A DNA stretch of 64,000 nucleotides from Niveibacterium terrae (GCF_048213115.1 NZ_CP172404.1:930001-994000); one strand, 5' to 3'; numbered from the stretch's first letter, positions 8,477 through 17,727 are shown. Translations and numbers: made by a program. The notes: generated by a model not told the origin, from the sequence alone.

Positions 8477-8535
8477 GGATGCGTGAAGCATCCAGGGCCC
8501 GCGCAGTGCGCGGATCGGGTTCGCGTTGCGAACCC
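8477..8535 (+). promoter_or_regulatory. Three consecutive hairpins in the malK leader
   Basis: Three perfect stems follow each other: GGATGC/GCATCC (8477-8493), CCGCGC/GCGCGG (8499-8513) and GGGTTCGC/GCGAACCC (8517-8535), with loops of 5, 3 and 3 bases. The last ends 22 bases before the malK ATG and just upstream of the ribosome site AGCGGAG. They may protect a processed mRNA 5' end or tune malK translation. No riboswitch class is recognised. Confidence 0.5.
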
Positions 8536-8557
8536 CAGCAAGCGGAGAAGAAGTTTC

Positions 8558-9655
<1,098 letters not shown>

Positions 9656-9798
9656 CAGGCCAGCAAGACAATAAAAGAGCGGTATAGAAAATCTTCCTTC
9701 GGCGTCATGCGTAAGAATGAAGTGTCGACCGCGCGCCTGCCCAGGGCAGAGCGAGTGGCCTGGCGATCATGGGGTGGACCAATACAAGGAGATGAAGT

Positions 9799-10998
9799 AT
9801 GCAAGTTGGTAATCAAGTGAAGCTGTTTGCCGCCTCGGCGGTGATCGCTCTGTCGGGCGTCATGAGCGCTCCGGTGCAGGCTGCGGAACACGGCAAGCTG
9901 CTGATCTGGATCAACGGCGACAAGTGCTACAACGGCTGGGCTAAGGTTGGTCAGGAGTTCACGAAGAAGACCGGCGTTTCCGTCGCTGTCGAACACCCTG
10001 AAGACGCTCCGGGCAAGTTCCAGCAAGCCGCTGCTGCCGGCAAGGGTCCTGACATCTGGATCTGGGCGCACGACCGTATCGGCGAATGGATCGCCGGTGG
10101 CCTGCTGCAACCGCTGACCCCGAGCAAGAAGGCGAAAGCCGCGATCGACAACCTGGGCTGGTCCGCCTTCTCGGTCGGTGGCAAGACCTGGGGCTATCCG
10201 CTCGCGATCGAAGCTGTCCACCTGATCTACAACAAGGATCTGGTCAAGACTGCTCCGAAGTCCTTCGACGAAATCATCGCCCTGGACAAGAAGCTGTCCG
10301 CCCAAGGCAAGAAGGCCATCCTGTGGGACTACACCAACACCTACTTCACCTGGCCTCTGCTGGCTGCCAATGGCGGCTATGCGTTCAAGCTCAAGGCTGA
10401 CGGCACCTACGACGCGAACGACACCGGCGTGAACAACAAGGGTGCGATTCAAGGCGCGACGCTGCTGGCCAACATGATCAAGAACGGCCAGATGCCCAAG
10501 GGCGCGTCCTACGCCGACATGGAAGCCGGTGTGAACCAGGGCAAGATCGCGATGATGATCAACGGACCGTGGGCCTGGGACAACCTGAAGAAGTCCAAGA
10601 TCAACTTCGGTACTGCTCCGATTCCCAAGATCGGCAACAAGGCGGGCGCTCCGTTCGTCGGTGTGATCGGCGCGATGGTCAACAAGGCCAGCCCGAACAA
10701 GGAACTGGCGGTTGAATTCATCGAGAACTACATGCTGGCGCAAAAGGGTCTGAAGACCTGTAACGCCGATGTGGCGATGGGTGTGCCGGCAGACAAGGCC
10801 TTCTACAAGGAACTGTCCGCTGACGCGAACATCAAGGCGGTCATGGAATCGGCCAAGAACGGCAAGCCGATGCCGAACAACCCCGAGATGGGCCGCTTCT
10901 GGGCTTCGATGGCTTCCTCGCTGCAGAACATCACGCAGGGTCGCCAACAACCCAAGGAAGGTCTTGACGCCGCTGCCAAGCGCATCGTCAACAAGTAA
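9799..10998 (+). CDS. malE: Periplasmic maltose/maltodextrin-binding protein
   Basis: Substrate-binding subunit of the maltose importer. It has 399 residues with a Sec signal peptide of about 28 residues ending in APVQA. The mature protein starts AEHGKLLIWINGDK and continues with GPDIWIWAHDRIGEW and WGYPLAIEAVHLIYNK, segments typical of MalE. No lipobox is seen, so it should be free in the periplasm. The ribosome site AAGGAGATG is very good. The 143-base gap after malK is large for an operon and may hold an extra promoter. Strong hairpins follow the stop (11011-11073) and could keep MalE more abundant than MalF/MalG, as is known for E. coli malE. Confidence 0.95.
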   Translation: MQVGNQVKLFAASAVIALSGVMSAPVQAAEHGKLLIWINGDKCYNGWAKVGQEFTKKTGVSVAVEHPEDAPGKFQQAAAAGKGPDIWIWAHDRIGEWIAGGLLQPLTPSKKAKAAIDNLGWSAFSVGGKTWGYPLAIEAVHLIYNKDLVKTAPKSFDEIIALDKKLSAQGKKAILWDYTNTYFTWPLLAANGGYAFKLKADGTYDANDTGVNNKGAIQGATLLANMIKNGQMPKGASYADMEAGVNQGKIAMMINGPWAWDNLKKSKINFGTAPIPKIGNKAGAPFVGVIGAMVNKASPNKELAVEFIENYMLAQKGLKTCNADVAMGVPADKAFYKELSADANIKAVMESAKNGKPMPNNPEMGRFWASMASSLQNITQGRQQPKEGLDAAAKRIVNK

Positions 10999-11010
10999 GT
11001 CTGTAGCAAA

Positions 11011-11073
11011 GGCGGGCGCGCGTCGCCCGCCGAAGTCTGCCCGCGGCAACCATGCGTCCTGCGTGTGGTTGCC
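11011..11073 (+). repeat. Paired hairpins between malE and malF
   Basis: Two perfect 8-bp stems: GGCGGGCG/CGCCCGCC (11011-11031, 5-base loop) and GGCAACCA/TGGTTGCC (11045-11073, 13-base loop). No U-tract follows either, so they look like mRNA-stabilising or attenuating structures, in the same place as the REP elements of the E. coli malE-malF gap. Confidence 0.55.
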
Positions 11074-11171
11074 GTATGCGGTTCATAGCTGTTTTCAATC
11101 GGGTTTCCGCGACGTTTCTTCTCCCGCGCATTGCCGGACGTCCGTGGAGGCTCCCTTGTAGGGGAAGTGTC

Positions 11172-12701
11172 GTGATCGACCGTCTGACCAAATGGATAGG
11201 TCCGGCCTTGCTGGCGCTGGTGGCGCTCTCGGGCCTGTATCTGGTTTTTCTGCTCTATGTTTCGGGGCAGACGATCGTTGCGGGGGCCTGCCTCGTGATC
11301 GTGGCGCTGGCGCTGATCGTTTTTCTGCATCCCAGGCTGTATGCCTATCGTTACCTCTTTCCGGGCGCTGCCGGTGCCCTGATCTTCGTCGTGTTCCCGA
11401 TGGTCTATACGATCGCGATCGGATTCACGAACTACAGTTCCAAGAACCTGCTTGAATTCGATCGGGCCAGGCAGTACCTGCTCGACGACACCTATCAGGC
11501 CGAGGGCGGCTCCTTCACGATGAGCCTGCACCCGGACGGTGCCGAATACCGGATCCAGCTCACCAACGAAGATGAAACCCAGCACTTCGTGACCGAGCCG
11601 CAAGGTCTCAAGTCCCAGAACAAGATCGTTCTGAAGGCCCAGCCTCTGGCCGATGCCCATGTCGAACTGCGCGATCCGCTCGAACTGCGCGACATCATTC
11701 GCATGAGCGACAACATCAAGAGCATCAAGATCGAGCTCCCCAACGGGGTCATGCTCTCCTCGTCCGGGCTGCGCGAATTCGCGCCGGTGCACAAGCTGTG
11801 GGCCGAGAACAAGGATGGCTCTCTGACCAACAAGCAGACCGGTGTCGTGATCCGCCCGAACTTCAAGGACGGATTCTATGAAACCGCTGCGGGGGAACAG
11901 ATCCAGCCGGGCTTCAAGGTCTTCGTCGGTGGCGATCACTTCAAGCGCATCCTCTCCGATGAGTCGATTCGTCAGCCTTTCTTCCGCATCTTTGTCTGGA
12001 ACGTCGTCTTCTCGCTCGCCTCGGTGCTGTGCACCGCATCGCTGGGCATGTTCCTCGCCGTGCTGCTGAACTGGGAAGCGCTGCGTTTCCGTAGCGTCTA
12101 CCGGATGTTCCTGTTCCTGCCCTACGCGGTGCCGGGCTTCATCTCGATCCTGGTCTTCCGCGGGCTGTTCAACGCGAACTTCGGCGAAATCAACCTGATC
12201 CTGAACGGGGTTTTCGGCATCCGCCCGCAGTGGTTCACCGACCCGACGCTGGCCAAGCTGATGCTGATCATCGTGAACACCTGGCTGGGCTATCCGTACA
12301 TGATGGTTTTGAGCCAGGGCCTGATCAAGTCGATTCCGGCCGACCTCTATGAGGCTTCGGCTCTGGCCGGCGCGGGTCCGCTGACCAACTTCTTCAAGAT
12401 CACGATGCCGCTGATCCTGAAGCCGCTGATGCCGTTGCTGATTTCGAGCTTCGCATTCAACTTCAACAACTTCGTGCTGATCAGCCTCTTGACCAACGGG
12501 CGGCCCGACTTCCTCGATACGAAGCTTCCGGCCGGTACGACCGATCTGCTGGTGTCCTATACGTATCGTCTGGCTTTCGCGGACTCCGGACAGCAGTTCG
12601 GCCTCGCGGCGGCGATCTCGACGGTGATCTTCGTGCTGGTCGCGATCCTGTCCATCGTCAATTTGCGCCTGACCAAGGTGAACGCGGTCGAAGCGCGTTG
12701 A
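11172..12701 (+). CDS. malF: Maltose ABC transporter permease MalF
   Basis: Integral membrane subunit of the maltose importer. It has 509 residues from a GTG at 11172 (E. coli MalF has 514). That GTG is preceded by AGGGGAAG, while an upstream in-frame ATG would lie inside the malE-malF hairpins. N-terminal helices are followed by the large periplasmic P2 loop typical of MalF (about residues 95-270), then the permease core. The EAA loop reads YEASALAGAGPLTNFFKI and contacts MalK. FAFNFNNFVLISLLTNG is the well-conserved sugar-site region. The neighbours malE and malG complete the complex. A strong hairpin follows in the malF-malG gap. Confidence 0.95.
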   Translation: MIDRLTKWIGPALLALVALSGLYLVFLLYVSGQTIVAGACLVIVALALIVFLHPRLYAYRYLFPGAAGALIFVVFPMVYTIAIGFTNYSSKNLLEFDRARQYLLDDTYQAEGGSFTMSLHPDGAEYRIQLTNEDETQHFVTEPQGLKSQNKIVLKAQPLADAHVELRDPLELRDIIRMSDNIKSIKIELPNGVMLSSSGLREFAPVHKLWAENKDGSLTNKQTGVVIRPNFKDGFYETAAGEQIQPGFKVFVGGDHFKRILSDESIRQPFFRIFVWNVVFSLASVLCTASLGMFLAVLLNWEALRFRSVYRMFLFLPYAVPGFISILVFRGLFNANFGEINLILNGVFGIRPQWFTDPTLAKLMLIIVNTWLGYPYMMVLSQGLIKSIPADLYEASALAGAGPLTNFFKITMPLILKPLMPLLISSFAFNFNNFVLISLLTNGRPDFLDTKLPAGTTDLLVSYTYRLAFADSGQQFGLAAAISTVIFVLVAILSIVNLRLTKVNAVEAR

Positions 12702-12710
12702 GAAAAGACG

Positions 12711-12764
12711 CCGGCCGGGCTGAGCCCGGCCGGAATCGAAAGTTTGTTCGGCCCGCTTCGCGGG
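12711..12764 (+). repeat. Hairpins between malF and malG
   Basis: A perfect 10-bp stem CCGGCCGGGC/GCCCGGCCGG with a TGA loop (12711-12733) and a second stem CCCGC/GCGGG (12752-12764). There is no U-tract. The malG ribosome site GGAG lies about 12 bases past the second stem. Confidence 0.5.
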
Positions 12765-12785
12765 AGTCGAAATACGGAGTAAGAA

Positions 12786-13697
12786 ATGGCAATCGTTCTG
12801 GACAAGTCGCACCGTTGGCGTACCTTTCTGGCCCACGTCGGCCTGATCGCCTTCGTGGCCATCTGCATGTTCCCCTTCCTGATGATCATCTCGATCTCGC
12901 TGCGCCCGGGTAACTTCGCGGTCCTCGGCGGGGATTCGCTGTGGTCCAACCTGATGCCGAAGACGATCAGTCTCGAACACTGGAAGTCGGCGCTCGGGAT
13001 CGCTTATCAGGACGAGACCGGCAAGCTGATCCTGCCGCCTTTCCCGGTTCTGCTGTGGCTGTGGAACTCGATCAAGATCGCGCTGATCTCGGCCTGTATC
13101 GCGGTGCTGCTGTCGACGACCGCGGCCTATGCCTTCGCGCGGATGAAGTTCGCCGGCAAGAAGCACTGGATGACGGCGCTGCTGCTGATGCAGATGTTCC
13201 CGACGGTGCTGGCGCTGATCGCGATCTATGCGATCTTCGACTACCTGGGAACCTATGTGAAATGGCTCGGTGTCGATAGCCACTGGAGTGTGATCCTCGC
13301 CTACGCGGGCGGTATCGCGCTGCACGTCTGGACGATCAAGGGCTACTACGACACGATTCCGGTCGAGATCGAAGAAGCCGCGGTCGTCGATGGGGCGACC
13401 CACTGGCAGGCGTTCAAGTATGTGCTGCTGCCGATGGCTGTGCCTATCCTGATGGTCGTTTTCCTGCTCGCCTTCATCGGTTCGATCATCGAATATCCGG
13501 TCGCCTCGGTTCTGCTGCACCAGGAGAGCAACCTGACCCTCGCCGTCGGCTCCAAGCTCTTCCTGTATGAGCAAAAGTATCTGTGGGGCGACTTCGCAGC
13601 CGCAGCGGTGCTGTCCGGCTTGCCGATCACGTTTGTCTTCCTGCTCGCCCAGCGCTGGATGGTTTCCGGTCTGACCGCAGGCGGCGTCAAGGGCTGA
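12786..13697 (+). CDS. malG: Maltose ABC transporter permease MalG
   Basis: Second membrane subunit of the maltose importer, 303 residues (E. coli MalG has 296). It has six predicted transmembrane segments, a periplasmic loop after the first, and the EAA motif IEEAAVVDGATHWQAFKYVL that docks on MalK. The C terminus WMVSGLTAGGVKG is near-identical in kind to other MalG proteins, whose tail reaches into the transporter. The ATG has a GGAG site. It is the last transporter gene. The next plus-strand module begins with its own promoter at about 13760. Confidence 0.95.
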   Translation: MAIVLDKSHRWRTFLAHVGLIAFVAICMFPFLMIISISLRPGNFAVLGGDSLWSNLMPKTISLEHWKSALGIAYQDETGKLILPPFPVLLWLWNSIKIALISACIAVLLSTTAAYAFARMKFAGKKHWMTALLLMQMFPTVLALIAIYAIFDYLGTYVKWLGVDSHWSVILAYAGGIALHVWTIKGYYDTIPVEIEEAAVVDGATHWQAFKYVLLPMAVPILMVVFLLAFIGSIIEYPVASVLLHQESNLTLAVGSKLFLYEQKYLWGDFAAAAVLSGLPITFVFLLAQRWMVSGLTAGGVKG

Positions 13698-13736
13698 TCG
13701 AGCTGACGATCCTCCGACGAGCGGCAGGCTCGCTCC

Positions 13737-13765
13737 TGCTGCCGGACGGAGGCATCCAATATAAT
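13737..13765 (+). promoter_or_regulatory. Promoter downstream of malG
   Basis: A perfect TATAAT -10 box at 13760-13765, in GGCATCCAATATAATG. The -35 region at correct spacing (13737-13742, TGCTGC) is poor, so an activator or extended contacts may be needed. The predicted transcript starts near 13772. Confidence 0.5.
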
Positions 13766-13771
13766 GTTTTG

Positions 13772-13974
13772 GCAGGGGAGGAGGGGGCGATGAAGAGTGC
13801 CTTTTTGACCGGAAGATGCCTGGCAAATCCGGCTTCGATGCGGTGGCCGCATCGCGCGTCCTTCCCTTACTGAAACGGGTCCGGACGGATTGTTCGCGGG
13901 GATTGCCTGAGCCGCGCAATCCGTAACGCGCAGCAATTCCGACGCCCGTCCCCTTTCTGGACGGGCGTCGTTTT
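13772..13974 (+). ncRNA. Candidate structured small RNA or leader between malG and the reductase operon
   Basis: This is the core of a 302-base gap without a clear protein gene (13698-13999). A perfect -10 box precedes it and a strong terminator ends it, giving a transcript of about 200 bases. Inside are a perfect 8-bp hairpin CGATGCGG/CCGCATCG with a 3-base loop (13836-13854), a 7-bp hairpin GGATTGC/GCAATCC (13900-13922), and the terminator stem. A purine-rich AGGGGAGGAGGGGG stretch precedes an ATG at 13790 that opens a 27-codon frame to 13873 (peptide starting MKSAFLTGRCLAN), so it could instead be a short coding leader. I do not recognise a known RNA family. The call rests on layout only. 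Confidence 0.35.
13941..13974 (+). terminator. Rho-independent terminator before the reductase operon
   Basis: A perfect 11-bp stem (GACGCCCGTCC/GGACGGGCGTC, 7-base loop at 13952-13958) is followed by GTTTT. It ends transcription from malG and/or the candidate RNA. Confidence 0.85.
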
Positions 13975-13999
13975 ATCGGTCACACGCATCGAGGTCAGT

Positions 14000-14104
14000 A
14001 TGAAACGTTCCATCCTGGGCTTGCTCATCGCCGCCGCGCTTTGCTCCGTCGGGGCCTTCGCCGGCGGCGAGCCCGGTCGCGTCTGTTTTGAGACAAAGCG
14101 ATGA
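14000..14104 (+). CDS. 34-residue peptide with signal sequence, coupled to the reductase gene
   Basis: A short frame with a GAGG ribosome site encodes a positively charged start (MKR), a hydrophobic core (SILGLLIAAALCSVGAF) and a likely signal-peptidase site after AFA. Only 13 residues remain, GGEPGRVCFETKR, with one cysteine. No lipobox is seen. Its stop overlaps the reductase ATG in an ATGA arrangement, so translation of the two is probably coupled. It could be a tiny periplasmic peptide, a translated leader, or the remnant of a longer exported protein. It is too short for a family call. Confidence 0.4.
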   Translation: MKRSILGLLIAAALCSVGAFAGGEPGRVCFETKR

Positions 14105-14988
14105 GCGCCGTCAAAAACGGAGCTCTGGCGCGCTTTTCGCGGATCGCTCTGGGAACCTGGCGGGTTCTCGAATGGAAGATGCGGCCGACCGAGCTGGCGG
14201 CCTATCTGCAGAGCTGCCAGGAGCTGGGCATTTCGACGCTGGACAGCGCCGACATCTATTCGGATTACCTCTGCGAATCCGTGCTCGGCGAAGCGCTGGC
14301 TCATGCGCCCCAGCTCAGGCACAGCCTGCAGTTCGTCAGCAAGTGTGGGATAAGGCTCACCTCGCCGCGCCATCCCGATGTCCGCGTCAAGCACTACGAC
14401 ACTTCGCGCGCCTATATCCAGGCCCAGGTCGACGGGAGCCTGCGCGCGCTGGGTATCGAGCGTCTCGATCTGCTGCTGATCCATCGCCCCGATCCGCTGA
14501 TGGATGCTGACGAGGTGGCCGAGGCCTTCTGTGCGCTGAAGCAGTCCGGAAAAGTGCTCGCGTTCGGCGTCTCGAATTTCGCACCGCGCCAGCTCGAGCT
14601 GCTGCAGTCGCGTCTGCCCTTCGCGCTGGTCGCGAACCAGATCGAGTGTTCGCTGCTGAAATCCGATCCGCTCTTCGATGGAAGCCTCGATCAGTGCCAG
14701 AGGATGAGGATGATGCCGATGGCTTGGTCGCCGCTGGGCGGAGGACGCCTTCCGGCAACCGGCGGAGCGCTCGGTGACGCTCTGCTCCGGATCGGCCGCG
14801 AGCTGGGGCTGTCCTCCGAACAGCTCGCTCTGGCCTGGTTGCTCAGGCATCCGGCCGGCATCGTTCCGGTGGTCGGAACCGGGCGCCTCGACCGGATCGA
14901 AGCGGCCGCGCAGGTGATGAAAGTTGAACTCGATCGCCAGGCCTGGTTCTCGCTGCTCGAAGCCGCACAGGGTCATCCCGTTCCATGA
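14101..14988 (+). CDS. Aldo/keto reductase (YdhF-like)
   Basis: Cytoplasmic NADPH-dependent oxidoreductase of the aldo/keto reductase superfamily, 295 residues, a TIM barrel. The catalytic tetrad is visible: D48 and Y53 in TLDSADIYSDY, K81 in FVSKCG, and H128 in LLLIHRPDP. FGVSNFAPRQLELLQ and the C-terminal VPVVGTGRLDRI are the usual substrate and cofactor segments. The start overlaps the stop of the 34-codon frame, and its own stop overlaps the start of glk-hexR (ATGA). It is therefore co-translated with a glucose kinase/regulator, which suggests a sugar or sugar-derived aldehyde as substrate. The substrate itself cannot be read from the sequence. Confidence 0.88.
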   Translation: MSAVKNGALARFSRIALGTWRVLEWKMRPTELAAYLQSCQELGISTLDSADIYSDYLCESVLGEALAHAPQLRHSLQFVSKCGIRLTSPRHPDVRVKHYDTSRAYIQAQVDGSLRALGIERLDLLLIHRPDPLMDADEVAEAFCALKQSGKVLAFGVSNFAPRQLELLQSRLPFALVANQIECSLLKSDPLFDGSLDQCQRMRMMPMAWSPLGGGRLPATGGALGDALLRIGRELGLSSEQLALAWLLRHPAGIVPVVGTGRLDRIEAAAQVMKVELDRQAWFSLLEAAQGHPVP

Positions 14989-16874
14989 CGGCCAGCAAGG
15001 CAATTCCGGTCGTCGCTCCCGTCCCTGAAGCGCTGCTCGATGCCAGTCGTCAGGCCTATCGCGATGGTCCGCGCCTGCTGGCCGACGTCGGGGCGACCAA
15101 TGCGCGCTTCACGCTGGAGAGCGCGCCCGGGCGCTTCGAAGCGATCGAAGTGCTGCACTGCGACGACTATGCGGATCTCGGCGCGGCGATCCAGGCCTAT
15201 CTCGCGAAGGTCGGAATTGCGCGCGTTGCCCATGCCGGCATCGCGATCGCGAATCCGATCGGCGGCGACTGGATCCGGATGACCAACCGGAACTGGGCTT
15301 TCTCGATTGAGGAGACGCGCGAGCGCCTCGACTTCTCGACCTTCCTGGTCGTCAATGACTTCACCGCGCTGGCGATGTCCTTGCGTTATCTGGGCGAGGA
15401 TCAGCGCTATCAGGTCGGAGGTGGCGAGCCTCAGCCCAACTCGGTGATCGGGGTGCTCGGTCCGGGCACCGGCCTCGGTGTGTCGGCCCTGATCCCGACC
15501 GCGGACCGTTGGGTGACCCTGGGCTCGGAAGGCGGCCATGTCAGTTTCGCGCCCAACGACGACCGCGAGCTCTACATCCTGCAGTACTGCTGGCGCAATC
15601 ATCCGCACGTCTCGGGCGAACGCCTGATCTCCGGGCCGGGGATCGAGCTCGCCTACCGCGCTCTGTCCGAGCGGGCCTGCGTGCGGGCCTTGCCGCTCAC
15701 CGCGCGCGATGTCGTCGATGCGGCGCTGAACGGATCGGATCCGGTCTGCGTTGAGACTCTCGACTGCTTCTGCGCGATGCTCGGAACGGTCGCGTCTAAC
15801 CTCGCGGTCACGCTCGGCGCTCTGGGCGGGATCTACATCGGCGGCGGCATCGTGCCGCGCCTGGGCGAGCGCTTCCTGCACTCGCCTTTTCGCGAGCGCT
15901 TCGAGAGCAAGGGGCGCTTCGCGGACTACCTGGCGAAGATCCCAACCTATGTGATCACGACGCCTTATCCGGCTTTTCACGGAGTCTCGGCGATCCTCTC
16001 CGACACGCTGCGCGGGCGCAGCAGCGAGAGCGCGCTGATCGAGAAGGTCCGCGGCGCTCGGCCGTCGCTATCGAAAGCCGAGCAGCGCGTCGCCGACCTG
16101 ATCCTGACCCGGCCGCGCACGGTGCTGAACGATCCGATCATCGAGATCGCCCGCAATGCGAAGGTCAGTCAGCCGACCGTGATCCGCTTCTGCCGTTCGC
16201 TGGGTTTCCAGGGACTCTCCGAATTCAAGCTCAAGCTCGCGTCCGGTCTGACCGGCACGATCCCGGTCCGCCACAGCCAGGTTCGCCACGGCGACACGAC
16301 TCCGGACGTCAGCGCCAAAGTCATCGAAAACACCGCCTCGGCCTTGTTGAGGCTTCGCGACACCGTCAATGTCACGGCGATCGAAGAGGCGACCCGTCTG
16401 CTTGTCGATGCGCAGCGGATCGACTTCTATGCCCGCGGCAATGCTGCAGTCGTCGCGCTGGACGGGCAGCTCAAGTTCTTTCGCTTCGGCACTCCGACCG
16501 CAAGCTACTCCGATCCTCTGCTGCAGAGGCAGTCCGCTTCGTTGCTCAGGAGCGGCGATGTCGCATTCGTGATCTCGAACAGTGGCGATGCGCCCAGCCT
16601 GCTCGAAGCGGCCGGGTTTGCGCGCGCGGCCGGGGCTTCGGTGATCGCGATCACCGCGCAGCACAGTCCGCTCGCCGCGCTCGCGACCGTGACCATTGGC
16701 ATCGATGCACCCGAGAACAGCCAGGGCTACTCGACGATGCTCTCGCGTATCCTGCAGCTCGCCGTCATCGACATGCTGGCGGTCGGCGTCGCGCTGAACC
16801 GCAATCCGCAGTCGCCCGAACAGGCGCTGATCGAACTCGCGGCCCAGGACTCCGACGCCCCCCCGGCGGTCTGA
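14985..16874 (+). CDS. hexR: Bifunctional glucokinase / HexR (RpiR-family) regulator
   Basis: A 629-residue fusion. Residues about 28-340 are a glucokinase domain (LLADVGATNARF from residue 32, catalytic D125 in VVNDFTALAMSL, GPGTGLGVSALIP). Residues about 345-420 are an RpiR-type DNA-binding domain with helix-turn-helix VSQPTVIRFCRSLGF. Residues about 465-600 are a SIS sugar-phosphate-binding domain (FYARGNAAVVA, VISNSGDAPSL). Such fusions are known in Betaproteobacteria. The SIS domain of HexR binds KDPG and releases DNA. The phosphate loop has Ala where most glucokinases, including the copy at 4861-5850, have the second Gly. It is last of the 34-codon frame-reductase-fusion operon. Likely targets are the palindromes at 5961-5975 and 6188-6202. 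Confidence 0.93.
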   Translation: MTASKAIPVVAPVPEALLDASRQAYRDGPRLLADVGATNARFTLESAPGRFEAIEVLHCDDYADLGAAIQAYLAKVGIARVAHAGIAIANPIGGDWIRMTNRNWAFSIEETRERLDFSTFLVVNDFTALAMSLRYLGEDQRYQVGGGEPQPNSVIGVLGPGTGLGVSALIPTADRWVTLGSEGGHVSFAPNDDRELYILQYCWRNHPHVSGERLISGPGIELAYRALSERACVRALPLTARDVVDAALNGSDPVCVETLDCFCAMLGTVASNLAVTLGALGGIYIGGGIVPRLGERFLHSPFRERFESKGRFADYLAKIPTYVITTPYPAFHGVSAILSDTLRGRSSESALIEKVRGARPSLSKAEQRVADLILTRPRTVLNDPIIEIARNAKVSQPTVIRFCRSLGFQGLSEFKLKLASGLTGTIPVRHSQVRHGDTTPDVSAKVIENTASALLRLRDTVNVTAIEEATRLLVDAQRIDFYARGNAAVVALDGQLKFFRFGTPTASYSDPLLQRQSASLLRSGDVAFVISNSGDAPSLLEAAGFARAAGASVIAITAQHSPLAALATVTIGIDAPENSQGYSTMLSRILQLAVIDMLAVGVALNRNPQSPEQALIELAAQDSDAPPAV

Positions 16875-16876
16875 AA

Positions 16877-17701
16877 TCAGATCTCGATGTTGTCGATCAG
16901 CCGCGTTGTGCCGATCTTCGCCGCGGCGAGCACGACCAGCGCGTCGCCGGCATCGGGAGCTTGCAGGTCGCTGCGGCGGCGGATCGCGATGTAGTCGGGC
17001 TGCCAACCGGCGGCGGCGAGATGGGCGCTCGCGGCTTTCTCGAGCCGGGCGAAATCCCGTTCGCCACCGCGCACGGCCGCCGCAAGTGCGGCGAGTTCGC
17101 GCTGCAGGCGCGGCGCTTCGGCGCGCGCGGCCGCGGACAGATAGCCGTTGCGCGAGGAGAGCGCGAGGCCGTCTTCGGCGCGAACGATCTCGCAGCCGAT
17201 GATCTCGATCGGCAGGCACAGTTCGCTGACCATGTTGCGGAGCACCATCAGCTGCTGATAGTCCTTCTTGCCGAACAGCGCGACATCGGGCTGGACGATG
17301 TTGAAGAGCTTGCAGACGACGGTCGCAGCGCCGCGGAAATGGCCTGGACGCGTCGCACCTTCGAGGATTCCGTCGTGGGCCGCCGATGGCGTCACGAAAT
17401 AGCTCTGCGGCGTCGGATAGAGCTCGGACTCGGCGGGCGCGAAGACGTGATCGACGCCGGCGGCCTGCAGCCGGGCGCAGTCGGCTTCCAGAGTGCGCGG
17501 GTAGGTATCGAAGTCTTCGTTCGGACCGAACTGGGTGCGGTTGACGAAGATGCTCGCGACGACGGTGTCGGCGTGCTTTGCTCCTTCGCGCATCAGGCTG
17601 GCGTGGCCTTCGTGCAGGTTGCCCATCGTCGGCGCGAATGCGACGCGGGTGCGGGAGGAGAGAGCCTGACGAAGGCTCTGGATGGTGCTGTGAATCTGCA
17701 T
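16877..17701 (-). CDS. panC: Pantothenate synthetase
   Basis: ATP-dependent condensation of pantoate and beta-alanine to pantothenate, in the cytoplasm; precursor of coenzyme A. It has 274 residues from the ATG at 17701, which gives the family's normal N terminus. The frame extends upstream without support. The nucleotide-binding motif PTMGNLHEGH is at residues 24-33, followed by KDYQQLMVLRNMV and the serine-rich ALSSRNGYL. The usual partner panB is not adjacent. Its stop lies 2 bases from the stop of the convergent glk-hexR gene, leaving no room for a terminator between them. Confidence 0.96.
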   Translation of the reverse strand: MQIHSTIQSLRQALSSRTRVAFAPTMGNLHEGHASLMREGAKHADTVVASIFVNRTQFGPNEDFDTYPRTLEADCARLQAAGVDHVFAPAESELYPTPQSYFVTPSAAHDGILEGATRPGHFRGAATVVCKLFNIVQPDVALFGKKDYQQLMVLRNMVSELCLPIEIIGCEIVRAEDGLALSSRNGYLSAAARAEAPRLQRELAALAAAVRGGERDFARLEKAASAHLAAAGWQPDYIAIRRRSDLQAPDAGDALVVLAAAKIGTTRLIDNIEI

Positions 17702-17727
17702 GATTTTTTCTTTAGTGGAGAAACGCC

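Noticed and set aside
13790..13873. A 27-codon gene with a strong ribosome site
   Set aside because: Kept only as an alternative reading of the candidate RNA. It has no hydrophobic or charged pattern that supports a peptide function, and it contains part of the RNA hairpin.
10803..13919. A 1038-codon minus-strand frame across malE, malF and malG
   Set aside because: The product is a Gln/Arg/His-rich shadow of the mal genes with no recognisable motif, and a single frame would have to run through three intergenic hairpins.
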